DNA of 57,608 nucleotides from CALMFQ01 sp964495595 (lineage in GTDB: Bacteria > Pseudomonadota > Gammaproteobacteria > Burkholderiales > SCOH01): the NCBI GenBank assembly GCA_964495595.1, contig CAZBWH010000011.1, positions 1 through 57,608 on the forward strand, in the 5' to 3' direction. Under the pieces are notes generated by a model. That model was not told where the DNA came from. It saw nothing but the letters and a program-made list of their open reading frames with translations, and did no database searches. This document shows, in pieces, positions 51,059 through 57,608 of this stretch. Both the position numbers and the translations under genes were made by a program. How positions within the stretch are numbered: the first letter of the stretch is position 1; every line of letters starts with the position of its first letter.

Positions 51059-51982
51059 TTGCTGACCGCTTTTATCACTCATCCTGATTGCCTGTTGCAT
51101 GATATGGGAAGCCATCATCCCGAATCGCCTGACCGGCTGCGGGCAATCGACGATCAGTTGATCGCCAACGGGCTGATGGATTTCCTGTTGCGGGTAGAGG
51201 CGCCTTTGGCCGAGCATGAACATCTGGCACGAGTACACGCTTCACGTTATCTGGAGATGCTGGAGCAGGCGAGCCCCGCGTATGGACTGCATCACCTGGA
51301 CCCTGATACCGCAATGACCCCTCATACGCTGCAAGCCGCCAGGCGTGCCTCTGGAGCGGTGATCCGTGCAGTGGACATGGTTATGCGCCGTGACGCACCC
51401 AACGCTTTCTGTGCCGTGCGCCCGCCGGGGCATCATGCCGAATCGCGACGGGCAATGGGGTTCTGTTTTTACAACCACATCGCCGTCGGCGTGGCGCATG
51501 CGATCGCTGTCCATCGTCTGGAGCGGGTCGCCGTGATTGATTTTGATGTCCATCACGGCAACGGTACGGAGGACATCTTTCACGATAACGACAAGGTGTT
51601 GATGGCCTCGATTTTTCAACACCCTTTTTATCCGTACAGTGGCGACGAACCACTTGGCAAAAACATGGTGAATGTCCCGCTCAAGGCCGGAACCCGCGGT
51701 GATGGCTTTCGGCAGGCAGTAACCGAACGCTGGTTGCCGGCACTGGAAGCCTTCCGTCCGCAGATGTTGTTCATCTCGGCGGGGTTTGATGCCCACCTGG
51801 AAGATGACATGGGTTCGTTGGGTCTTGTCGAAGCCGATTATGCCTGGGTCACCCGAGAACTCCTGGCGGTAGCCGCCAGACATGCCGAGGGCAGGGTCGT
51901 GTCATCGCTGGAGGGGGGGTATGATCTGTCCGCGCTGTCACGCAGCGTGGTGGCGCATCTGAAAGCGCTGGGCGGGCTGTAG
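51059..51982 (+). CDS. Histone deacetylase family protein (class II-like)
   Basis: 307 residues. The start is a TTG at 51059, chosen for its strong GGAGGA five bases upstream and because the product begins LTAFITHPDCLLHDMGSHHPE, where HDAC-family bacterial proteins normally start. An upstream ATG at 51011 adds a Lys-rich 16 residues. Zn and catalytic motifs are RPPGHHAE (about 130-137), IDFDVHHGNGTEDIF, ISAGFDAH and EGGYDL. It probably removes acyl groups from small amides or proteins. It is convergent with cysE. Confidence 0.92.
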   Translation: MLTAFITHPDCLLHDMGSHHPESPDRLRAIDDQLIANGLMDFLLRVEAPLAEHEHLARVHASRYLEMLEQASPAYGLHHLDPDTAMTPHTLQAARRASGAVIRAVDMVMRRDAPNAFCAVRPPGHHAESRRAMGFCFYNHIAVGVAHAIAVHRLERVAVIDFDVHHGNGTEDIFHDNDKVLMASIFQHPFYPYSGDEPLGKNMVNVPLKAGTRGDGFRQAVTERWLPALEAFRPQMLFISAGFDAHLEDDMGSLGLVEADYAWVTRELLAVAARHAEGRVVSSLEGGYDLSALSRSVVAHLKALGGL

Positions 51983-52008
51983 CCGCCAGCCCGCTCAATC
52001 CCGCTTGG

Positions 52009-52806
52009 TCAGGAGGCTGCGTCGCAGTTCAGGCGGTGATCCATGTTCATGGACGGCACGGCCGTTTCCGCCATGCCGACAATTCTGGCCGGAACCCCCG
52101 CCACCGTAGTGTGAGGCGGCACCGACTCCAGAACCACGCTGCCAGCGCCGATCTTGGCGCCGTTGCCGACTTCGATATTACCGAGGATCTTGGCGCCAGC
52201 GCCGATCAGCACACCGTAGCGGATTTTTGGGTGCCGGTCGCCCTGAGCCTTGCCTGTTCCACCCAGGGTGACATTGTGCAGGATCGATACGTCGTCTTCG
52301 ATCACGGCGGTTTCTCCCACCACGAAGCCATGGCCATGATCAAGCAGAATGCCCTGTCCAATGCGGGCAGCCGGATGGATGTCGACGGCAAAGGTCTCCG
52401 ATATCCGGTTCTGCAGGAACGCAGCCAGTGCATGCCGCCCTTGCTGCCACAGCCAGTGGGTGATGCGGTAGCACTGCAAGGCGTGAAATCCCTTGAAATA
52501 CAGCAAGGGCGTGGCATGGCTGCGACAGGCCGGGTCGCGCTCGTACGCTGCGCGAATGTCTGCACGCGTCGCATGGCCAATTGCCGGGTCGGCTGCCAGT
52601 GCTTCGCTGATCAGTTCCATCAGTGTCCGGGAATCCATCGTCGGGCTCGCCAGCTTGCTCGACAGGTGGTAGCTGAGGACGTCGTCCAGACTACGGTGGC
52701 GCAATACGGTCATGTGCAGGAAGCTGGCCAGGATGGGCTCATGGAGTGCATCCTGGGCGGCTTCGGCTCGAATGGCGTGCCAGAGCGGATCGTCGGGCAT
52801 GTTCAC
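52009..52806 (-). CDS. cysE: Serine O-acetyltransferase
   Basis: 265 residues from a GTG at 52806; an ATG six bases later (52800) is an alternative. It makes O-acetylserine, the entry step of cysteine synthesis. An N-terminal helical SATase domain (LWHAIRAEAAQDAL..., TLMELISEALAADPAI) precedes a left-handed beta-helix with hexapeptide repeats: FAVDIHPAARIGQGILLDHGHGFVVGETAVIEDDVSIL in parts, then VTLGGTGKAQGDRHPKI. Catalytic His and Asp are in DIHPAARIG and LLDHGHG. C-terminal cysteine inhibition is expected from the family. Confidence 0.95.
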   Translation of the reverse strand: MNMPDDPLWHAIRAEAAQDALHEPILASFLHMTVLRHRSLDDVLSYHLSSKLASPTMDSRTLMELISEALAADPAIGHATRADIRAAYERDPACRSHATPLLYFKGFHALQCYRITHWLWQQGRHALAAFLQNRISETFAVDIHPAARIGQGILLDHGHGFVVGETAVIEDDVSILHNVTLGGTGKAQGDRHPKIRYGVLIGAGAKILGNIEVGNGAKIGAGSVVLESVPPHTTVAGVPARIVGMAETAVPSMNMDHRLNCDAAS

Positions 52807-52822
52807 TGGCCGGCTTTCCTGT

Positions 52823-53251
52823 TCAGGCTTCAGATTGGCGGCTGGGGGCGATCACCACGGCCTCGCCTTCCAGAACCAGCTTGCCCTTGACGTAGCAGTG
52901 GGTGTCCAGTGTCACCCGCTTCTTGGCCGGGTCGAGCGCCTTGATGGTGGCCTTGACGTTGACCGTGTCATGAATCGAAACCGGTGCACGAAACTTGGCC
53001 GACTGGCTGAGGTAGATGGTGCCATAACCTGGCAGCCGGGTTCCCAGAACGGTCGAAATCAGACTGGCAGTCAGCATGCCGTGCGCAATACGGCCTTCGA
53101 ATGGGGTGGCCTCTGCATACTCTTCATTGATATGCACCGGATTGTTGTCGCCCGTGATGCCCGCAAACAGAATGATGTCCGATTCGGTGATCGTCTTGCC
53201 GTATTCGGCTGTCTGGCCGATTGTCATGTCTTCGAAATATACTGTTGTCAT
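52823..53251 (-). CDS. MaoC-type (R)-specific enoyl-CoA hydratase
   Basis: 142-residue hotdog-fold hydratase that adds water to 2-enoyl-CoA to give (R)-3-hydroxyacyl-CoA. The hydratase-2 motif is FAGITGDNNPVHINEEYA with catalytic Asp (about 33) and His (about 38), then RIAHGMLTASLISTVLGTRLPG. This short PhaJ-like form can feed polyhydroxyalkanoate synthesis or beta-oxidation. It is divergent from etfB, sharing the regulatory region, which suggests a fatty-acid-related role. Confidence 0.9.
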   Translation of the reverse strand: MTTVYFEDMTIGQTAEYGKTITESDIILFAGITGDNNPVHINEEYAEATPFEGRIAHGMLTASLISTVLGTRLPGYGTIYLSQSAKFRAPVSIHDTVNVKATIKALDPAKKRVTLDTHCYVKGKLVLEGEAVVIAPSRQSEA

Positions 53252-53586
53252 GTATTGTCCTGCGTAGGGTCAAAGTTCCGGAGCCGATATTGTGCGGTAG
53301 TTGGATGAAAAGGCAACTGTTTTGGTGGTTTGCCGGCGTTGATCCAGATCAATTATTCATCCGACATGAAGCTTGCCGCAGAGGGGCGGATTGGTGTATA
53401 AATCAAACGCTTGTTTGATTGTTGCCCGGCAATCGTGGACTGCCCCGCAGAGTTTGGTCCTGCGATCGTGACAGCCCCGTAAGCTCATGCTACGCTTGCG
53501 GTTTGCCGTTTTTGGCTGGCTTATGTTGATGCCGGCTGATGTCACGAGTCATGGCGGTTGATCTGCCCTTCTTGTTCAGGAGAGAT
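53252..53586. promoter_or_regulatory. Divergent maoC/etfB region with etfB promoter and PsrA-like operator
   Basis: 335 bases with no gene. On the plus strand a promoter candidate is TTGCCG at 53373-53378 and TATAAA at 53397-53402 (18-base spacing). A perfect 8+8 palindrome AATCAAAC-GCTT-GTTTGATT covers 53401-53420, overlapping the -10 and likely +1. CAAAC-N4-GTTTG fits the (C/G)AAAC-N2-4-GTTT(C/G) consensus of the fatty-acid-sensing TetR repressor PsrA. A leader of about 170 bases then runs to etfB, whose GGAGAG ribosome site precedes ATG 53587. Confidence 0.6.
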
Positions 53587-54336
53587 ATGAAAGCTCTGGT
53601 CGCTGTAAAACGCGTTGTTGATTACAACGTCAAAGTGAGAGTCAAGGCCGACGGTAGCGATGTGGACATCGCCAACGTCAAGATGTCGATGAACCCGTTC
53701 GACGAAATCGCTGTTGAAGAAGCGGTACGTCTGAAAGAAGCAGGCAAGGTTACCGAAATCGTTGTTGTGTCGATGGGCACAGCAAAATGCGAAGAGCAGA
53801 TTCGCACTGCGCTCGCAATGGGGGCGGATCGCGGTATCCTGGTTGAATCGGATGCCGAACTGCAGCCGTTGGCCGTAGCCAAACTGCTGAAAGCCATTGT
53901 CGCCAAGGAGAGCCCGAGCCTGGTGATCCTGGGTAAACAGGCAATCGATGACGATTCCAACCAGACCGGCCAGATGCTGGGTGCGCTGACCGGCATGCCG
54001 CAAGGCACTTTCGCATCGAAAGTTGACGTTGCCGCTGACGGCGTGACCGTTACCCGTGAAATCGACGGCGGTCTGGAAACTGTCAAGCTGGCACTGCCGG
54101 CTGTGGTGACCACCGACCTGCGCCTGAACGAGCCGCGTTACGTCAAGCTGCCGAACATCATGGCCGCCAAGAAAAAGCCGCTGGAAAAAGTCTCCCCGGC
54201 CGATCTGGATGTCGACGTTGCTGCCCGCCTGAAAACCACGAAAGTTGCCGAGCCGGCCAAGCGTTCGGCTGGCGTCAAGGTTGGCAGCGTTGTCGAGCTG
54301 GTTGCAAAACTGAAGAACGAAGCAAAGGTTATCTAA
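53587..54336 (+). CDS. etfB: Electron transfer flavoprotein beta subunit
   Basis: 249 residues from ATG 53587 after GGAGAG (MKALVAVKRVVDYNVKVRVKADGSDVD). It takes electrons from acyl-CoA and other dehydrogenases and passes them to ETF-quinone oxidoreductase. Adjacent motifs are NPFDEIAVEEAVRLKEAG, GMPQGTFASKVDV and AVVTTDLRLNEPRYVKLPNIMAAKKKP (the ETF-beta signature region). One base separates its stop from etfA. Shared control with the acyl-CoA dehydrogenase downstream is expected. Confidence 0.96.
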   Translation: MKALVAVKRVVDYNVKVRVKADGSDVDIANVKMSMNPFDEIAVEEAVRLKEAGKVTEIVVVSMGTAKCEEQIRTALAMGADRGILVESDAELQPLAVAKLLKAIVAKESPSLVILGKQAIDDDSNQTGQMLGALTGMPQGTFASKVDVAADGVTVTREIDGGLETVKLALPAVVTTDLRLNEPRYVKLPNIMAAKKKPLEKVSPADLDVDVAARLKTTKVAEPAKRSAGVKVGSVVELVAKLKNEAKVI

Positions 54337-54337
54337 G

Positions 54338-55276
54338 ATGAGCGTACTGGTAATTGCTGAACACGATAACGCCAGCATCAAGTCTGGCACCCTGAACACT
54401 GTTTCCGCTGCAGCCAAGCTGGGCGGCGATGTACATGTTCTGGTTGCGGGTTCCGGTTGTGCCGCTGCGGCTCAGGCTGCGGCGAAAATCGCCGGTGTTG
54501 CCAAGGTTCTGGTTGCCGACGCGGCGCAATACGCACACGGCCTGGCTGAAAACCTGGGCGACCTGGTTGCCGGTCTGGCCAAGGGTTACAGCCATGTGCT
54601 GGCTCCGGCTACCACCTACGGCAAGAACTTCCTGCCGCGCGCTGCTGCATTGCTGGACGTTGCGCAGATATCCGACATCATCAAGGTTGAATCGGCTGAC
54701 ACCTTCGTGCGTCCGATCTATGCCGGTAACGTTCTGGCTACCGTTCAGTCGAGCGACAGCGTCAAGGTCATTACCGTGCGCACCACTGCGTTCGATGCTG
54801 CCGCTACCGAAGGTGGTTCGGCCGCAGTTGAGGCAGTAACGGCCGGTGCCGATGCCGGCAAATCCAGCTTTGTTGGCCAGGAACTGACCAAGTCGGACCG
54901 TCCGGAGCTGACCGCTGCCAAGATCATCGTTTCCGGTGGTCGCGCACTGGGTTCGTCGGAACAGTTCAAAGCCGTGATCGAGCCACTGGCCGACAAGATC
55001 GGCGCCGCAGTCGGCGCATCGCGCGCTGCGGTGGATGCGGGCTACGCACCGAACGATTACCAGGTTGGTCAGACCGGTAAGATCGTTGCACCGCAACTGT
55101 ACGTTGCAGTCGGTATCTCGGGTGCGATCCAGCATCTGGCAGGCATGAAAGATTCGAAAATCATCGTCGCCATCAACAAGGACGAAGAAGCCCCGATCTT
55201 CCAGGTTGCCGATTACGGTCTGGTTGCCGACCTGTTTACCGCTGTACCGGAGCTGATTGCCGAACTGAGCAAGTAA
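54338..55276 (+). CDS. etfA: Electron transfer flavoprotein alpha subunit
   Basis: 312 residues. The N-terminal domain (MSVLVIAEHDNASIKSGTLNT) precedes the FAD-binding C-terminal domain with GGRALGSSEQF (about 208), GASRAAVDAGYAPNDYQVGQTGKIVAPQLYVAVGISGAIQHLAGMKDSK in consecutive blocks, and INKDEEAPIFQVADYGLVADLF. Partner of EtfB. It is followed by a large stem-loop terminator before the acyl-CoA dehydrogenase gene. Confidence 0.96.
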   Translation: MSVLVIAEHDNASIKSGTLNTVSAAAKLGGDVHVLVAGSGCAAAAQAAAKIAGVAKVLVADAAQYAHGLAENLGDLVAGLAKGYSHVLAPATTYGKNFLPRAAALLDVAQISDIIKVESADTFVRPIYAGNVLATVQSSDSVKVITVRTTAFDAAATEGGSAAVEAVTAGADAGKSSFVGQELTKSDRPELTAAKIIVSGGRALGSSEQFKAVIEPLADKIGAAVGASRAAVDAGYAPNDYQVGQTGKIVAPQLYVAVGISGAIQHLAGMKDSKIIVAINKDEEAPIFQVADYGLVADLFTAVPELIAELSK

Positions 55277-55342
55277 GCTCGATCGGGCAAGGGTGATCCC
55301 GAGCCCGACATCAGAATAAAAGCGCCTGTCGAAAGGTGCCCG

Positions 55343-55389
55343 GGCACAGAGAGAGTCAGCGTCACTGATCTCGTCTCTGTGCCTTTTTT
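55343..55389 (+). terminator. Large stem-loop terminator between etfA and acyl-CoA dehydrogenase gene
   Basis: A 10-bp stem (GGCACAGAGA with TCTCTGTGCC) around a 21-base loop, itself holding a small TCAG/CTGA hairpin, is followed by TTTTTT. The acyl-CoA dehydrogenase ATG is only 35 bases further on, so any expression from the etf promoter needs readthrough. Confidence 0.8.
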
Positions 55390-55423
55390 ACGTATATTCA
55401 TTCCGATTTGCAGGAGAGTCACA

Positions 55424-57217
55424 ATGAGCTACACCGCCCCCCTCAAGGAAATGCAGTTCGTGCTGAACAATATCGCCGACCTGCCTTCCGTACTGGCGCT
55501 GCCCGGTTACGAAGACCACTCGACCGATCTGGTCGACGCCATTCTCGAAGAAGCCAGCAAGTTTGCCGGTGAGGTACTGGCGCCGCTGAACTGGGAAGGC
55601 GACAAGGGTCACAAACTGGCGAATGCCGTTGTGACAACCGGCAAAGGTTTCAAAGAGGCTTACCACCAGTTCCGCGATGCCGGCTGGGTGGGCATGCGTG
55701 CTCCAGCAGAGTTCGGCGGCCAGGGCCTGCCTGCTTTGGTGGCGATGGCTACCGAAGAAATGTGGTGTTCCGCCAATCTGGCATTCTCGCTGTGCCCGCT
55801 GCTGACGCTGGGCGCGCTGGAAGCCATCAACCACCATGCTTCGGACGAACTGAAAGCCATCTACCTGCCGAAAATGAGTTCGGGCGAATGGCCGGGTACC
55901 ATGAACCTGACCGAACCGCAAGCCGGTTCCGATCTGGCGCTGGTCCGCTCGAAAGCCGTGCCGAACCCGAATGGCGATGGTACCTACCTGATCTCCGGCC
56001 AGAAGATTTTCATCACCTGGGGTGAGCACGACATGGCGGACAATCTGGTCCACCTGGTGCTGGCGCGTCTGCCGGATGCACCTGCCGGGGTGAAAGGCAT
56101 TTCGCTGTTCATCGTGCCGAAGTTCCTGGTGAACGCCGACGGCAGCCTGGGCAAGCGCAACGACGTAAAATGTGTATCGCTGGAACACAAGCTGGGTATC
56201 CACGGCTCGCCGACTTGCGTCATGAGCTATGGCGACGAAGGTGGCGCAATCGGCTACCTGGTGGGCGAAGCCAACAAGGGTCTGGGCTACATGTTCACCA
56301 TGATGAACCACGCGCGTCTGGGCGTGGGCGTCGAAGGCATGTCAATTTCCGAGCGCGCTTACCAGAAGGCCGTGGCTTACGCCAAGGATCGTCTGCAGTC
56401 GCGTGAACTGGGTTCGACCAACCCGGATCCGGCAGCGATCATCCGCCACCCGGACGTACGCCGCATGCTGATGACCATGCGTTCGCAGATCGAAGCCATG
56501 CGCGCCCTGTGTTACTTCGGCGGTACTGCTCTGGACAAGGCTGCCAGCCTGCCGGCCGGCGCCGAACAGCAGCAAAGCCAGTACCTGATCAATTTCCTGA
56601 TCCCGATCATCAAGGGCTGGTGTACCGAAACCGCCAACGAACTGACCTCGCTGGGCGTGCAGGTTCACGGTGGCATGGGGTTCATCGAAGAAACCGGCGC
56701 TGCGCAATACATGCGCGATGCCCGTATCACCGCGATCTACGAAGGCACCACCGGTATCCACGGCATGGATCTGATCGGCCGCAAGATGGCGTCGGAAAAG
56801 GCGGTTACCCTGAAGGCGGTATTGGGCGAAGTGGAAAAAACCATCGGCGAACTGGCTGCTGCCGGCGCCGAATTCGCATCGATCAAAGCCGGTCTGGAAC
56901 TGTCGGTCAAATCGGCCAAAGAGGCAGCGGAATACATCCTCGCCAACTTCGCTGACAACACCAAGAAATCGGCTGCCGGTTCGGTACCGTTCCTGATGTT
57001 GATGGGCATCACTCTGGGTGGCTGGTTGCTGGCCAAATCGGCACTGATCGCCAAAGCCAAACTGGCTGCCGGCGACGCCGATGCCGATTTCTACACTGCC
57101 AAGATCACCACCACCCGCTTCTTCGCCGAGCACATTGCGCCGCGTACCTTGGCGTATGCCTACGAAGTGGTTAACGGTGCTGACAGCACGCTGGAACTGG
57201 CTGACGAGTTGTTCTGA
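55424..57217 (+). CDS. Acyl-CoA dehydrogenase with C-terminal extension (DmdC-like)
   Basis: 597 residues from ATG 55424 after GGAGAG, longer than the ~380 of a core acyl-CoA dehydrogenase. The core has NLTEPQAGSDLALVRS (FAD/substrate), HGSPTCVMSYG, GKGLGYMFTMMNHARLGVG-type middle motifs and the catalytic-region VQVHGGMGFIEETGAAQYMRDARITAIYEGTTGIH. The last ~140 residues are the helical C-terminal domain of the DmdC/AidB-type subfamily. It oxidises acyl-CoA thioesters and donates electrons to the ETF encoded just upstream. The exact chain-length or methylthio substrate cannot be read from the sequence. Confidence 0.93.
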   Translation: MSYTAPLKEMQFVLNNIADLPSVLALPGYEDHSTDLVDAILEEASKFAGEVLAPLNWEGDKGHKLANAVVTTGKGFKEAYHQFRDAGWVGMRAPAEFGGQGLPALVAMATEEMWCSANLAFSLCPLLTLGALEAINHHASDELKAIYLPKMSSGEWPGTMNLTEPQAGSDLALVRSKAVPNPNGDGTYLISGQKIFITWGEHDMADNLVHLVLARLPDAPAGVKGISLFIVPKFLVNADGSLGKRNDVKCVSLEHKLGIHGSPTCVMSYGDEGGAIGYLVGEANKGLGYMFTMMNHARLGVGVEGMSISERAYQKAVAYAKDRLQSRELGSTNPDPAAIIRHPDVRRMLMTMRSQIEAMRALCYFGGTALDKAASLPAGAEQQQSQYLINFLIPIIKGWCTETANELTSLGVQVHGGMGFIEETGAAQYMRDARITAIYEGTTGIHGMDLIGRKMASEKAVTLKAVLGEVEKTIGELAAAGAEFASIKAGLELSVKSAKEAAEYILANFADNTKKSAAGSVPFLMLMGITLGGWLLAKSALIAKAKLAAGDADADFYTAKITTTRFFAEHIAPRTLAYAYEVVNGADSTLELADELF

Positions 57218-57244
57218 ATCGGTTTGGTTTAGTCATCGATGCAC

Positions 57245-57275
57245 AAAAAAGCCCGTGATGATCACGGGCTTTTTT
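57245..57275. terminator. Bidirectional rho-independent terminator after acyl-CoA dehydrogenase gene
   Basis: AAAAAA-GCCCGTG-ATGAT-CACGGGC-TTTTTT is a 7-bp GC stem extended by six A-T pairs. It lies 28 bases after the stop codon. The intron-like sequence begins immediately after its T run. Confidence 0.95.
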
Positions 57276-57345
57276 GTGGGTGGCCCGGCAGGGCGCACTT
57301 TCTTAGAGGTGCAAGTCCTCTGCTCGCCCGACAAGGGGAAGAGTT
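57276..57345 (+). mobile_element. Probable group II intron 5' end (group IIC-type, truncated)
   Basis: Begins GTGGG right after the terminator T run, in the manner of GUGYG intron 5' ends. It contains GGCGCACTTTCTTAGAGG followed by TGCAAGTCCTCT, a stem-loop pattern typical of domain I in bacterial group II introns. Group IIC introns insert just downstream of terminator hairpins, exactly as here. No reverse transcriptase is seen in the window, and the sequence changes into the IS region at about 57346. Domains V and VI were not seen, so this is a remnant. Confidence 0.5.
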
Positions 57346-57608
57346 GGGTTCTGTTGACGTATTGCCGCCCATTAGCGCAACCACAGCAATGTAGCGGCAA
57401 ACGTCAGCATGAGGGTGTAAGAATTTTCCTGATTATGTCCCTATCTCAGCTGTACCCATTAAAACCCTTCTGGAACAAGGCTTTGTCTCCATGACTGCCA
57501 CCGCCAGTCTGGGCAGCATCGCAGCAAGGTCACTGCGTCGGTTGAACCGGTACTGCACATCCGCCAGATAACGGGCCGCATATTTGCGGAATTTGAAGGC
57601 ATGGTAGG
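57346..57608 (-). mobile_element. IS1595-type insertion sequence, 3' end (runs off window)
   Basis: The transposase gene end lies at 57433-57608. Outside it, toward 57346, is GGGTTCTGTTGACGT, a likely terminal inverted repeat. An inner near-perfect inverted repeat lies close by: GACGTATTGCCGC at 57356-57368 and GCGGCAAACGTC at 57394-57405. The other end and the target duplication lie beyond the window. Confidence 0.65.
57433..57608 (-). CDS. IS1595 family transposase, C-terminal fragment
   Basis: 58 codons before a TAA at 57433-57435; the rest lies outside the window. It reads YHAFKFRKYAARYLADVQYRFNRRSDLAAMLPRLAVAV in two adjacent blocks, which is the C-terminal pattern of IS1595/ISXO2-type DDE transposases (YLAE/D-x-x-YRFNRR-x-DL), then a short end METKPCSRRVLMGTAEIGT. 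Whether the full gene is intact cannot be told. Confidence 0.75.
   Translation of the reverse strand, partial: YHAFKFRKYAARYLADVQYRFNRRSDLAAMLPRLAVAVMETKPCSRRVLMGTAEIGT

Noticed and set aside
51968..51995. GC-rich stem-loop between the HDAC-family gene and cysE as a terminator
   Set aside because: An 8-bp stem is present, but no T tract follows on either strand, and it overlaps coding sequence.

Overview
The window is chromosomal DNA, GC-rich and densely coded, from a betaproteobacterium. Gene content and order (surE-pcm-nlpD-rpoS, lptF/lptG divergent from pepA-holC, tsaB-rimI-udg, pssA beside ilvBNC, etfBA plus a long acyl-CoA dehydrogenase) point to Neisseriales, near Chromobacteriaceae/Chitinibacteraceae. 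This placement is inferred from protein character, not from a search. No rRNA, tRNA, CRISPR array or prophage was seen. Mobile DNA appears only at the right edge.

Left part (1-20.4 kb): a secreted lipase cut by the window edge, a YidB-like protein, glpD, a HAD phosphatase, hda, then purM and purN separated by a terminator and a long imperfect inverted repeat. A DUF3108 protein, an RsmB-like methyltransferase, an orphan FliD-like protein, a DUF945 protein, an MscS channel and a RidA protein follow. Next come a FabG4-type reductase, a lipoyl-domain dihydrolipoyl dehydrogenase, a Tat-exported Csp1-like copper-storage protein, a small unknown protein and a diguanylate cyclase.

Middle (20.5-32.7 kb): a compact operon of bacteriohemerythrin, PAS histidine kinase and NarL-type regulator looks like an oxygen or redox signalling unit, followed by an unknown protein. 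Branched-chain amino acid synthesis comes next: ilvB-ilvN-ilvC, pssA and leuA. LeuA carries an in-frame N-terminal helix-turn-helix-like domain, and matched direct repeats lie in its upstream region. Divergent from ilvB is a four-gene unit (sigma-70-like factor, DUF3619, DUF3106, RDD protein) that resembles a sigma / membrane anti-sigma / periplasmic sensor set. The sigma gene seems to use a CTG start.

Right part (32.7-57.6 kb): lptFG, pepA-holC, a DNA-repair and translation-modification operon (tsaB-rimI-udg), guanine deaminase, sodB, a CobD/AmpE-like membrane protein, an acyltransferase, surE-pcm-nlpD-rpoS, a moxR-DUF58-transglutaminase operon, a histone-deacetylase-family protein, cysE, a MaoC hydratase, and etfB-etfA-acyl-CoA dehydrogenase behind a promoter with a perfect CAAAC-N4-GTTTG operator. 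After the last terminator there is a probable truncated group II intron 5' end, then the 3' end of an IS1595-type transposase.

Main candidates for new biology: the HTH-LeuA fusion with its putative operator, the hemerythrin two-component operon, the sigma/DUF3619/DUF3106/RDD unit, the orphan FliD-like protein, and the repeats at 6.3 kb and 14.1/22.8 kb.
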